A DNA stretch of 64,000 bases from CAZNPL01 sp964574815 (GCA_964574815.1 CAZNPL010000003.1:178061-242060); one strand, 5' to 3'; shown: positions 35,713 to 44,215, counted from the first letter of the stretch. Notes: generated by a model not told the origin, from the sequence alone. Made by a program: numbers and translations.

Positions 35713-37119
35713 ATGAACCCGGGCTCGGTACGGTTTTGCCGGATTCAGCTTTTGGGAGGCTCTGGCTCTTTGGATCTCCTCGGCGTTCATCGGCTTCCGT
35801 ACCTCGCCCGGCGCAACTACTACTATGAATTCATGCACCTGCTCCCATGGGGCGTGCTTGCCGGGGCCGTCGAGGGGCAGATCACGTCCGTCGTGGTGGC
35901 CAAGACGTTCGATGCGGGCGACTGGCTGGTGGCGGTCGCATCGGCCACGCCCATCGCCGCACTGTTGCTGACGCTGGTCTGGGGCATGCTCTGCATCGGC
36001 CGGCCCAAGCTGACGCTGGCCACGCTGTTCGGCGCGGGAACCGCCCTCTGTGCGGCGACCGCCGGCTTCGCCCCCAACACGCCGGCCGGCGGCGTCATCT
36101 TCGTCGCGCAGATGGCGCTGGCGCAGCTCTTCATGTCCGGGGTGGTCACCGTCCGATCGGCGCTCTGGAAGCACAACTACCCGCCGCAGGCCCGGGGCCG
36201 CATCACCGCCCGCCTCCAGGGGCTGCGCATGATCATGTCGGTCGTCATCCTCGCCGCCATGTCCCTCCTCTTCGACCACAATCCGGCCCACTACCGATGG
36301 CTCTACCCCGCCGTCGCCCTCTCCGGCCTGGTCGCCTTGCTCATACTACAGAACATTCACGTCCGCCACGAAAAGTCCGAGCTGGCCGACTTCGACACGG
36401 GGCGGGCCGTCGGTGCGGACAACGAGCCGCTCGAGCGGGTCAGCGTCGCCAGGGCCTTTTCGGTGCGCCGCGTCGTCGCGCAGTTGAACCGCGTCCTGCG
36501 GTCCGACCGCCGCTTCGCCTGGTACCTCTCGGCGCAGATGTGCTTCGGTTTCAGCGTCCAGATGATCATTCCCCTGCTGGTCATCGTCATCCGCGAGGCC
36601 TTCCAGATGTACTGGATCAGCACCGTCCTGATCGTCATGCTCCCCAAGCTGATCATTTTCGGCAGCCTCCGCCGCTGGGGCCGGCTCTACGACCGCGTCA
36701 CCGTATCTCGGTTCCGTGTCTACGTCGGAATCTGCGCCGCCGGTGGCGTTTTCTTCGGGATGATCGGGGCCGCACTCATCGAATCCGGCGGCGCGCTCGG
36801 ACCCGGCGTCGTCATACCCGCCGCCGCAATCTGCTTTACCCTGCGGGCCATCGGCCAGGGCCTTCACCAGGGCGGGGGCTCACTCGCCTGGACCCTGGGC
36901 CACCTCGACTTCTCCCGCCGCCACGACGCCGAACTCTACATGGGCGTCCACGTCACGCTCACGGGCCTGCGGGGACTGGTCGCCCCGTTCGCCGGCGTCG
37001 CCTTGGGCAACATCATAGGCTGGGGCGCCTGGGCCGTAGCGCTGGTCCTCTGCCTGATCGGAGTCCTGACCTACCATCGCCTGGCCAAGTCCGACGAAAA
37101 CCGCCCAAGAACAGTCTGA
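35713..37119 (+). CDS. MFS-type transporter
   Basis: About 468 residues from the ATG at 35713, with around 11-12 hydrophobic segments. After a short N-terminal part come RRNYYYEFMHLLPWG and repeated helices (GGVIFVAQMALAQLFMSGVVTV; VIPAAAICFTLRAIGQGL). A soluble loop at about 210-245 separates two halves, the usual MFS layout. No recognised substrate motif; the protein resembles uncharacterised MFS proteins of planctomycetes. The first 35 residues look less conserved, so the true start could be slightly downstream. Codon use is markedly richer in C-ending codons than in the repeat region before it. Confidence 0.75.
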   Translation: MNPGSVRFCRIQLLGGSGSLDLLGVHRLPYLARRNYYYEFMHLLPWGVLAGAVEGQITSVVVAKTFDAGDWLVAVASATPIAALLLTLVWGMLCIGRPKLTLATLFGAGTALCAATAGFAPNTPAGGVIFVAQMALAQLFMSGVVTVRSALWKHNYPPQARGRITARLQGLRMIMSVVILAAMSLLFDHNPAHYRWLYPAVALSGLVALLILQNIHVRHEKSELADFDTGRAVGADNEPLERVSVARAFSVRRVVAQLNRVLRSDRRFAWYLSAQMCFGFSVQMIIPLLVIVIREAFQMYWISTVLIVMLPKLIIFGSLRRWGRLYDRVTVSRFRVYVGICAAGGVFFGMIGAALIESGGALGPGVVIPAAAICFTLRAIGQGLHQGGGSLAWTLGHLDFSRRHDAELYMGVHVTLTGLRGLVAPFAGVALGNIIGWGAWAVALVLCLIGVLTYHRLAKSDENRPRTV

Positions 37120-37267
37120 CCGAAACCGCGAACCGCTGGTCAAGATCGAATGGTGCCTGATTTGTCACGCAACGCGCCCGGGGAGTCTGCTGTTGACGAA
37201 GTGGACGGTGCAGGCGATAGAAAAGCCGTTCGCCAGAATGCCCCAATCACTTGCGCAAGGAGGAAAC

Positions 37268-37870
37268 ATGGTGCTGACTGCTCGCGTTTGTCCCCGGTAC
37301 TTCGTGTGTCTGGCCGCGATCTCGCTGACCGCGCTTCTATCATGCGGCCAGCTTCCCCCCGGCACGGTCTATTCGCCGCCGGGCACGACCACGACCGTCA
37401 TCATGGTCCGCCACGCCGAGCGAGACGAGGGCCTGGATCCACCTTTGAACGAGACGGGACTGGCCAGGGCCGAAGCGCTGGCCGACGTGCTCGAAGACGC
37501 CGGCATCACCGCCATCTTCTATCCTGCTTTCATCCGCAACCGGCAGACCGCCGACCCCCTGGTCGAGCGGACGGGGGCCGTCCGCCGCGAGTACAGCGTG
37601 CTCGAGGCCGCCGACACCAAGGCGCTGGCCAACAGGTTCCTTGCCGAAGTCCTGCGCGACCACGCCGGCGGGGCAGTGCTGTGGATCGGCAACACGGGTC
37701 CGGTGATCGCGAACGTCCAGGAAGGCAACCTTCAGGAGATCTACGCCAGGCTCGGTGGAACGGGAACTCCGCCCGTATCGTACGGCAGCCTCTATACCAT
37801 AGTTCTTCGCGAGGATGTGCCGCCGACCATTACCGAGGACAGCTACAGCATTCCCGAAAGCGCCGGATGA
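37268..37870 (+). CDS. Histidine-phosphatase-like lipoprotein lacking the second catalytic His
   Basis: A 200-residue exported lipoprotein. The ATG at 37268 follows a near-ideal AAGGAGGAAAC site. The signal peptide ends in the lipobox LLSC (Cys26). The phosphatase motif VIMVRHAERDEG (His49) and the FYPAFIRNRQTADPLVE segment are those of the phosphoglycerate mutase-like superfamily. The usual second His motif (GHSNT) is replaced by WIGNTGPV, so a key catalytic residue is absent. It may be inactive or bind a ligand. It stands alone, convergent with nnrS. Confidence 0.78.
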   Translation: MVLTARVCPRYFVCLAAISLTALLSCGQLPPGTVYSPPGTTTTVIMVRHAERDEGLDPPLNETGLARAEALADVLEDAGITAIFYPAFIRNRQTADPLVERTGAVRREYSVLEAADTKALANRFLAEVLRDHAGGAVLWIGNTGPVIANVQEGNLQEIYARLGGTGTPPVSYGSLYTIVLREDVPPTITEDSYSIPESAG

Positions 37871-37967
37871 CATCTGCGCTCGTTCTCGGCAAGGCGATCG
37901 GCTTGCGCCGTTTGGAGACAGCCCGCAGTGAACGAAGTTTCAACCCGACCTGCCGAGGCCGCCCCCT

Positions 37968-39851
37968 CTATGCATCATCCTTTCTTGATGGAATGCCCAC
38001 CGCCGAGTTCAGCTCGGCGACGAGTGCCTCCTCGTCCAGATCACGCTGGCGGGCCGCCGTCCGCAGCGACACCGCCCGGGCCATCGTCCGCCGCAGAATC
38101 GGATTCTCCAAAGGCGTAAAACCCTTGGCGATCAGTACCGCAAGCGTCTCGGGGTACCACTGCACGATCTGCCCGACCTTGTCGTCGGCCGTGATCCGCG
38201 CCGGCCGCGCCTCGCCCTCTTCCGCCGGACGCCACCCGGCCATAATCCGCCAGAGATGCACGCCCCAGATCGCGATGCCGGTCACCTCGAGCAGCCCGCT
38301 TACCCCCGCCACAGGGTACGCCCACTCCGCGAAGTCCGTGCCGATCTGGAATGTGACTCGCATGAAGCACCCCGCGTTGACCAGGGCGAACGGGAGCCAG
38401 AGCGGCCGCAGCCGCCGAATATCCACGCCGTTAAGCGTCGGAACCACCTTGGCCGCCATCCCCAGAATCAACAGACTGATGAACCCCACCGTGATCGCGT
38501 GCCGCACCGCCCCGCCGTACGCGTGCGAAAACCCGATCTCGACCGCCCGCGCCCCGCTCGGCGACAGCGACCCGGCCGCCGGCAGAATCACGTACATGTA
38601 CACCGGCGCCAGCACCAGCATCAGCATCGACAGGTGCAGCCAGCCGACCCCCGCCCGCACGAACTTGATGCTGCGGTCCACCTCCGCAGGCCGCGCCAGC
38701 CACCCCCAACGCAGCGTCAGCCCGATGCTGACCGCCGCCACCAGCACCATCGAGGCAAACAGCCCGCCGGTTGCCCAGGATGCGTCGTACCGGCGCATCA
38801 GAACGAACATCGTCGCCTCGCCGAGGACGGCCAATACCAGCAGCGGCAGCCCGGCCCGAATCAGATCGCGCCCGGGCGCCTTGAACCCGAACAGCGCCGG
38901 GAACATCCGCAGCCCCACGCCCAGGATCATGAGCAACGCAAAGCCGTGGATCTGCATGTCCCGCAGCGGCGCCTGGTACGTGGCCACAAGGTACAGCAGG
39001 CGCTCGGTCGTGATGCCCGGCGCAGTCGTATAATACAGCAAGCCCAGGTCGTAGACCGCCTGCACGAAGAAGAACCCCAGCGACGCCAGGATGTACCCGT
39101 CGTGCCGCTCGAGGCTCTTCCCGCTGCCCAGCAGCGTCCGGAGGATGATCGTGACGAACAGCCCGATGGCGACGATTTCGGCGGCGTTGGCTGCCACTGC
39201 CAGCCACCGGAACATGGACATGTGGAACAGCGGCTCGCCCAGCGCCCGGGCGAAGACCCCAAACACCATCAGGTAGAAGGTCACGTTCGCCAGGTCGGGC
39301 CGCCACAGGTTGACGTGCTTCATGCGGGGAAAGGCCTGATAGGCGAACCCCATCACGAACAGCCCCACCCAGCCGAAGATCTGGGCGTGCCCGTGAGCGT
39401 TGATCTCGTGGACGGATAAGGCCGTGAACGATCTTTCGAATCCGATGCGCAGCAGCAGGATCGCCCCCCACACGGCCCCGGCCGTGAGCACGACGACGAT
39501 GCCGGCCTTGAAGAACCGCCGGTAGATGGCATCCGCCAGGGCATCCATCCGACTCAGCCCCGGCTCCGTAAGCTCCCCCGCCCGGTGCTGTTCCGGCCGC
39601 CCTTCCGGTTCCCCCTGATGCTGCGGCTGCTCACGAAGCGCCGCCCGAAGCTCGGCGACCAGGCCCTGGGCGTCGACGCCGTGAGCCCGTGCGAAGTACT
39701 CGATCGACTCCGCCGGCCCCAGCGGCCCGCCGCAACCTCGAAGCCCGTACCGATCCAGCACGGGCCGAACGCGAGGATGCTCCCGCAGCAGATCCGGAAT
39801 CATCGTCGTTTGGGTGATGCCCTCGGCCGTGTGCCCGGTGTCGCTCGTCAT
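37968..39851 (-). CDS. nnrS: NnrS-family protein with ScdA_N-like and DUF1858-like end domains
   Basis: A 627-residue, 12-helix haem/copper membrane protein of the NnrS family: HEINAHGHAQIFGWVGLFVMGFAYQAFPRM and SHAYGGAVRHAITVGFISLLILGMAAKV are signature segments. The N-terminus (about 17-75) resembles the ScdA_N/DUF542 domain (LLREHPRVRPVLDRYGLRGCGG). The C-terminus (about 555-620) resembles DUF1858 (VGQIVQWYPETLAVLIAKGF). NnrS lowers nitrosative stress during NO metabolism. It overlaps the Rrf2 regulator gene by 4 bases (ATGA) and lies in a divergent NO locus. Confidence 0.92.
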   Translation of the reverse strand: MTSDTGHTAEGITQTTMIPDLLREHPRVRPVLDRYGLRGCGGPLGPAESIEYFARAHGVDAQGLVAELRAALREQPQHQGEPEGRPEQHRAGELTEPGLSRMDALADAIYRRFFKAGIVVVLTAGAVWGAILLLRIGFERSFTALSVHEINAHGHAQIFGWVGLFVMGFAYQAFPRMKHVNLWRPDLANVTFYLMVFGVFARALGEPLFHMSMFRWLAVAANAAEIVAIGLFVTIILRTLLGSGKSLERHDGYILASLGFFFVQAVYDLGLLYYTTAPGITTERLLYLVATYQAPLRDMQIHGFALLMILGVGLRMFPALFGFKAPGRDLIRAGLPLLVLAVLGEATMFVLMRRYDASWATGGLFASMVLVAAVSIGLTLRWGWLARPAEVDRSIKFVRAGVGWLHLSMLMLVLAPVYMYVILPAAGSLSPSGARAVEIGFSHAYGGAVRHAITVGFISLLILGMAAKVVPTLNGVDIRRLRPLWLPFALVNAGCFMRVTFQIGTDFAEWAYPVAGVSGLLEVTGIAIWGVHLWRIMAGWRPAEEGEARPARITADDKVGQIVQWYPETLAVLIAKGFTPLENPILRRTMARAVSLRTAARQRDLDEEALVAELNSAVGIPSRKDDA

Positions 39852-40372
39852 CTTCTCCCTTTCACTTTACCTTGTGCGCCGACCTTCCCGGCCCGCGCCT
39901 TCCCGGCAGCTTTCGAGTTCATCCCGAGCGCCACGTCCTTCGCGCCTTCCCGCCCCTCGCAGAACGGCGTGCTTCGACCCGCTTCCTTCACCAACTGGGC
40001 AATTGTCGTATTCGCAAACGACTGTTGGACGTGCTCGATCGCCTCATCGAGCCGCTTGTGCAGCGGGCAGAGGTTACCGCTGTGCGATTCGAGGCCGAGC
40101 GGACACTTCTCGATCCGCTTGATCGGATCCACGGCGTTGACCACCTCGAGGACGGTCAACTTGTCGGCCGGCTTGGCCAGTCGGAAGCCGCCCCCCAAAC
40201 CGCGCCGCGAATCGACCAGTCCGGCGCGGCCGAGCATCTGCAGAACCTTCGGCAGGTAGCCGGGAGGGACCTTGGTTTGTTTGGCGATGACCTGGGTGAC
40301 AGCGGCGTCGCCGTTTGCCCCGGCGATGGCCACCACGGCCCGTAAGGCGTATTCGGCGGTCGGCGAAATCAT
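39848..40372 (-). CDS. Rrf2-family regulator, NsrR-like
   Basis: A 174-residue Rrf2 protein. I chose the ATG at 40372 (MISPTAEYALRAVVAIA), where family homology begins. The winged helix is intact (VPPGYLPKVLQMLGRAGLVDSRRGLGGGF). Cluster cysteines are C90 (EKCPLGLESH) and C102 (NLCPLHKRLD); the third Cys usual in NsrR is not obvious, though a His or Asp may serve. Its cotranscription with nnrS and its divergence from an NO reductase remnant and RIC make NO sensing the best guess. It should bind the divergent region 40373-40488, which has an 8-bp inverted repeat. Confidence 0.87.
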   Translation of the reverse strand: MISPTAEYALRAVVAIAGANGDAAVTQVIAKQTKVPPGYLPKVLQMLGRAGLVDSRRGLGGGFRLAKPADKLTVLEVVNAVDPIKRIEKCPLGLESHSGNLCPLHKRLDEAIEHVQQSFANTTIAQLVKEAGRSTPFCEGREGAKDVALGMNSKAAGKARAGKVGAQGKVKGRR

Positions 40373-40401
40373 GGCTGGCTCCAAAATCGGATAATTGGGC
40401 C

Positions 40402-40440
40402 TTGACATCCAAATTATGCGCGGTATATTTCTGATGTCAA
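40402..40440 (+). promoter_or_regulatory. Promoter with overlapping inverted repeat, likely Rrf2 operator
   Basis: A sigma-70-like promoter facing right: TTGACA (40402-40407), 16 bases, TATATT (40424-40429). The -35 is inside an inverted repeat: TTGACATC at 40402-40409 and GATGTCAA at 40433-40440, separated by 23 bases. A protein bound here would block the promoter. Assignment to the adjacent Rrf2 regulator is inferred. Confidence 0.5.
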
Positions 40441-40488
40441 GAGGTTATTGGGGTCCGTTTGACCTATTTGCCAACCGGAGCTGCGATC

Positions 40489-40853
40489 GTGGAGTTCAAA
40501 CGCGTTTGGCTCGCCCTGGCGGCGGTCATTCTCGGTTCGTTCGCGGTGCTGGGGTACTACGGTTACGAGCTCTACCAGAAGGCTCCGCCCTTGCCGGAGT
40601 GGGTCAGGACGACGGACGGCGCTGTTTTGTTCAGCGGCGCCGAGATTCGCAACGGACAGAACGTCTGGCAGTCGATCGGCGGGCAGGAGGTCGGCAGCGT
40701 GTGGGGCCACGGAGATGGCTTCGGGTGATCGGTGACACGATTTTCACGACGGGCGTGATCTCACTGGGTTGGTTCGTCCTGGGGCTGAAGACGGGCTGGT
40801 CCTTGCGCTCGGAGCGCGACGCCCTGATCGAGGCGCTTCCGAGCACTGTGTGA
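40489..40853 (+). pseudogene. norB: Quinol-dependent NO reductase with large internal deletion
   Basis: The 5' part (GTG at 40489, GGAG site) reads VWLALAAVILGSFAVLGYYG, then RTTDGAVLFSGAEIRNGQ and NVWQSIGGQEVGSVWGHG, the N-terminus of qNor. After WGHG the frame ends. Shifted by one base, the sequence resumes as WLRVIGDTIFTTGVISLGWF, the usual C-terminal helix of qNor, up to TGA at 40851. Roughly 650 codons are missing between 40710 and 40717, including all haem and iron ligands. The remnant cannot be an enzyme. Its promoter and its position before RIC are intact. A collapsed assembly is the alternative. Confidence 0.8.
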
Positions 40854-40902
40854 GCATGGCAATCGAATGCGAAGAAACGACAAACCGCAAGGAGTTATAC
40901 TG

Positions 40903-41625
40903 ATGACGAACGATGTTTTGACGAAAACGGTCGGCGAGCTGGTTGTGGAACGTCCGAGCCGATCGCGGGTGTTCGAACGGTTCTCGATCGACTATTGCTG
41001 CGGGGGCAGGAAGACGCTGGCCGACGCCTGCGCCGATGCGGGCGTAGCAACGGAAACGGTCGCCGACGCGCTGGACGCGGCGGATCGGAGCGGCGACGCA
41101 GACGCGGGGAGGAACTGGTCCGGCGCCACCTTGAGCGAGCTGATCGATCACATTGTCTCCACGCACCACACGTACTTGCGTCGCGAGCTCCCAAGGCTGA
41201 GCGACATGGCCGCAAAGGTAGTGAATGCTCACTCCGACCGGCACGAGTGGGTGAAAGAGTGCCGGGAAGTTTTCGGAGGGCTGCGCGGTGAGTTGGAATC
41301 TCACATGCTGAAGGAAGAGCAGGTGCTCTTTCCCATGATTCGTCGGCTCGAAGCGGAGGGCGTCTCGCCATCGGGTTCCTGCGGCGGCCTGGACGGACCG
41401 ATCGGCGTGATGGAGCACGAGCACGACAACGCCGGAAACGCTCTGGCACGGCTGCGTACGCTGTCCAACGGCTTTACACCGCCCGACGATGCCTGCAACA
41501 CGTTTCGCGCGTGGCTGGACGGGCTCTCCGACTTGGAGGCCGATCTTCACGAGCACATACACAAGGAAAACAACATCCTGTTCCCAAGGGCGCAGGAACT
41601 GGAATCCTCAACGACGCGGGCTTAG
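40903..41625 (+). CDS. RIC/ScdA-type di-iron iron-sulfur cluster repair protein
   Basis: A 240-residue protein, ATG at 40903 behind AAGGAG. The ScdA_N domain has TVGELVVERPSRSRVFERF and DYCCGGRKTLADAC (Cys32-Cys33). The hemerythrin-like domain shows IDHIVSTHHTYLRREL, ESHMLKEEQVLFPMI, GVMEHEHDNAG and HIHKENNILFPRA, the di-iron ligand pattern of RIC (YtfE/ScdA). The family repairs iron-sulfur clusters damaged by NO or peroxide. It is likely in the same transcript as the NO reductase remnant, 49 bases downstream, and complements nnrS. Confidence 0.93.
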   Translation: MTNDVLTKTVGELVVERPSRSRVFERFSIDYCCGGRKTLADACADAGVATETVADALDAADRSGDADAGRNWSGATLSELIDHIVSTHHTYLRRELPRLSDMAAKVVNAHSDRHEWVKECREVFGGLRGELESHMLKEEQVLFPMIRRLEAEGVSPSGSCGGLDGPIGVMEHEHDNAGNALARLRTLSNGFTPPDDACNTFRAWLDGLSDLEADLHEHIHKENNILFPRAQELESSTTRA

Positions 41626-41853
41626 GGCTGCCGTTTAGACGTGAACGGCACCGGCCGCGGGCGACGGCAGGGATGTGTCGTCGCTCGTCGGCCGCCTCAC
41701 CGGATGCGCAGAGACGCGGCCTGAGCCATCTGCGGAGCGTCGCCTTCGTGTGAAATGCCCGGGCTCTTGCACCGATTCGCGCTGCCGTGGTGACATGTGG
41801 TTTCGGGCGGCGTGCTCATCGGTGCGAAGCCGCCAGCAAACCGACATAAATCA

Positions 41854-42363
41854 TCACTTGCGCGCCGGCCGTCGCCGTCGCATTTGCGGCAGCAGGAACA
41901 GGTAGATGCCCGTTGCCCAGAGCATCGCCAGCAGTGCTCCGGCAGGCAGGAAGACCCCTCGCTTCACTGCCTCTCCGAACCACGATCCGTCGTGCAACGA
42001 CTCGATCAGGTCGCTGCGCCGGACCGCAACCTGGAGCACGGAGCCGTCGTTCGGATCGATCTGGATTTCCCAACCGTCGCGGGTGGTAACTTTCAGCAGT
42101 GACTTACCCGGCCGCAGATCCACGCGGTGGATGTCGCTCCAGTCATCGATAGCCACTTCGGGCACGGCCGCGCAGCTTTCGAGAATCTGCGCGAACGAGA
42201 CCCTTGGCGCGCCGGCGCTCCCACGCTGCTCGTCGGGCTGAATCCAATGAAAGTCCTTCTTGACTTGCAGCAGCAATCCACTGCCGATCATCACAACCAG
42301 TGGAGCGGCCACGATGATGGACAACCAGTAATGCACCTTACGCCACAGCACTTGTGCTCGCAT
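41854..42363 (-). CDS. PepSY-domain membrane protein
   Basis: A 169-residue protein with a membrane helix at about 12-33 (WLSIIVAAPLVVMIGSGLLLQV), a soluble PepSY-like domain, and a closing helix at about 140-158 followed by a basic tail. VRRSDLIESLHDGSWFGEAVKRG fits the PepSY_TM family pattern. Relatives are often near haem or iron transport genes. It is on the minus strand beyond RIC; a link to the NO locus is possible but unproven. About 230 bases between it and RIC show nothing. Confidence 0.75.
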   Translation of the reverse strand: MRAQVLWRKVHYWLSIIVAAPLVVMIGSGLLLQVKKDFHWIQPDEQRGSAGAPRVSFAQILESCAAVPEVAIDDWSDIHRVDLRPGKSLLKVTTRDGWEIQIDPNDGSVLQVAVRRSDLIESLHDGSWFGEAVKRGVFLPAGALLAMLWATGIYLFLLPQMRRRRPARK

Positions 42364-42766
42364 CAGTCTCTCCAGGTGGCGTCGCTAAGCGCAGTCGCTC
42401 ATCGCGCCGTGGCTATCGGAGTCGGTTTCGGTTGCTTTCGCGCTTCCCGCAGCTGCGCCGAGGCAAGGCCTTCGCATCGTCTGCGGGGCAGGCGGTTCAG
42501 GCAGGCAATACACCGCACCAGCCGGCAGAGTCTCGTCTGAGTTTTCGCGGCCGCGAATCTCACACGCGACCGACCAACCCCTTTGTCCACGTCCTGACGC
42601 AAGCTGTCAACACACTGCTGAGTGGTCATTGGCCGCCAACAATGATGCTGCGCGAGGACGCAAGCGCATCAGTCGCGTTCCGTCGAGGCTCGGAACATCA
42701 TGCATGACCACCGTTTCAAGCGGGCACATCAAAACGGACGGGTATGGTCGCTCCCGTCTGATTCAC
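42364..42766. other. 403-base gap without a supported gene
   Basis: A 76-codon minus-strand frame (42399-42629) lies just upstream of the PepSY gene but is unlike any family I know and rich in Arg/Cys. I see no RNA gene or clear promoter. Confidence 0.5.
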
Positions 42767-43255
42767 CTACCGGCGGAGGCCGTGCGGAAGGCGCTTGAGC
42801 CATCCTGCATGTAGCACGCCCCAGAGCCCGATGAGGATCGCCTCGGACGCATCGTGACGGAGCGACGTCGGCCGCTTTGCTGCGGACCACGTGATGACCC
42901 GCCGGGCCATGTCATCGGCCGAGCGTTTGGCTTGTCTTCCGTTCCGGTGCCGGCGGTCATACAGAAGCCTGGCGCGCCATGTCTCGGCGGCGACGCGCTG
43001 TAACGAGATGTTGCGTACCGTCGCCTCTTTCTCCCAGATGTCCGAAAGTGGTCCGCCGCCCTCGAGACAGATGATCGCTACGCCGTCGTTTTCCTTGAGG
43101 AGTCGGCGGACCGCACGGCGCAGTGCCGAGGCGTCGCCGAAGTGCTGCGAGCGATACCAGCACAGCCGCGCGTCACGACCGAACAGCGCGAGTCCGGTTC
43201 GGAGGCCGACATCGACGGCGAGCAGGTACTCCTTGTTGACTGAATGTGCGGGCAT
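42767..43255 (-). CDS. Hypothetical protein with RuvC/RNase H-like motifs
   Basis: 162 residues. The first strand reads LLAVDVGLRTGLALFG, a typical RNase H-fold start with its acidic residue. IICLEGGGPLSDIW supplies an acidic residue on the fourth strand, and the late helix RHDASEAILIGLWG has the His-Asp-Ala-x-Glu pattern of RuvC-like nucleases. The order D...E...HDAxE and the size fit RuvC-type resolvases. I do not recognise a named family. The proposed nuclease role rests on motif order only. It is divergent from the selenoprotein gene. Confidence 0.6.
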   Translation of the reverse strand: MPAHSVNKEYLLAVDVGLRTGLALFGRDARLCWYRSQHFGDASALRRAVRRLLKENDGVAIICLEGGGPLSDIWEKEATVRNISLQRVAAETWRARLLYDRRHRNGRQAKRSADDMARRVITWSAAKRPTSLRHDASEAILIGLWGVLHAGWLKRLPHGLRR

Positions 43256-43469
43256 GCGGATGTTTCAACAGAGCCAGTGTAGGGGGCATGCGAAATTATA
43301 AGGAAATGGCGTCGCGATGTCAGGCCGCATGTCAAGCGAACGCTCGCGCTTACAAGCCACCCGCGGCCCGCGCAGAGCTTCTTGAGTTCAGCAGCCTTCT
43401 GCGGTAGTCTGATTGAAATAGGGCCATTTCATTCCAAGTGCCGAACACCAGGGCGGAAAGGGAAATACC

Positions 43470-44141
43470 GTGATACGAAGCGAACGTTGTTGGCTGCCTG
43501 CGATCCTAATGATCGCTCTGGTGCCGCTGAGCGGGTGTAGCGCCGTTACCGGTTTAGACGATCGCGGCAACCCCGGTTCGTCGAATACCAATGGCGGCGA
43601 TATGGCCGGGAATCCGGATTCGCCGGGTTCGGATGTCGAAGACGGCGGTTCCGAGGACGACGGCGAGGTACCGGAGCCGGGCGAGGACGCCTTGCCGGAT
43701 TTCGCGATCACCGATGTCAACCAGGACTCGCCGCGCCACGGCGATGCCGTGTCGCCGCGTGACTACGTTGGGCAGGTATCGGCCTGGTACTTCGGCCACT
43801 CGACGTGAGGCTACTGCCGAAGCCAGTTTGGCTTCCTTGACCAGATGCAGGCCGAGTTTGATGCGCAGGAGACCGTCCGGCCGATTCAAATCCTCGGCGT
43901 CAACGACATCGGCCTGGAGGTCGGCAACGCCGGCATCACTGCCAACCGCACCCTGCCATGGCTGCAACCACCGGCGGGCGAGGACGTCTGGGCGCTGTGG
44001 CAGGTCGCCTACCGCGACGTCGTCATCCTCGGTCCCGACAACGAACAGGTCGGCACGTTCAACCTGACGGTGCACGACTTGTCGGACCCGACGAACTACA
44101 CCGAGTTAAAGAATCAACTCCTCAACGCCGCCGGCGAGTAA
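43470..44141 (+). CDS. Thioredoxin-like lipoprotein, probable selenoprotein (in-frame TGA)
   Basis: The frame runs from GTG at 43470 (GGAAAGGGA site) to TAA at 44141 with one internal TGA at 43806-43808. Read through, it gives 223 residues. The signal peptide has the lipobox LSGC; an acidic Gly/Asp/Glu-rich linker follows. The thioredoxin-like domain starts PRDYVGQVSAWYFGHST, then TGA, then GYCRSQFGFLDQM: the TGA is the first position of a (Cys/Sec)xxC redox motif, U113-G-Y-C116. Downstream coding is well preserved (VWALWQVAYRDVVILGPDN). A hairpin 10 bases after the TGA fits a bacterial SECIS. A nonsense mutation is the alternative but would be a coincidence at this codon. Confidence 0.8.
43819..43835 (+). 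promoter_or_regulatory. Bacterial SECIS-like hairpin
   Basis: GAAGCCAGTTTGGCTTC: a perfect 6-bp stem with a 5-base AGUUU loop whose second base is G, beginning 10 bases after the TGA at 43806. Size, distance and a loop guanine match the bacterial element that recruits SelB. The coding sequence passes through it in frame. Confidence 0.65.
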
Positions 44142-44159
44142 GGCCTGCGCACAACGAAA

Positions 44160-44190
44160 GACTGAATCGCTGAGGCAAGCACGTTCAGTC
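44160..44190. terminator. Weak bidirectional terminator-like hairpin
   Basis: GACTGAA and TTCAGTC, 7-bp arms with a 17-base loop, between two convergent genes. No T-run follows, so the call is tentative. Confidence 0.3.
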
Positions 44191-44215
44191 CCGGCGTGCA
44201 ATGGATAGCTGCCGG

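Noticed and set aside
35847..37160. 437-codon arginine/proline-rich frame over the MFS gene
   Set aside because: A GC-rich shadow of the transporter frame; it lacks membrane or soluble-domain patterns.
42399..42629. 76-codon minus-strand frame upstream of the PepSY gene
   Set aside because: Arg/Cys-rich, no signal peptide or family, and no clear ribosome site.
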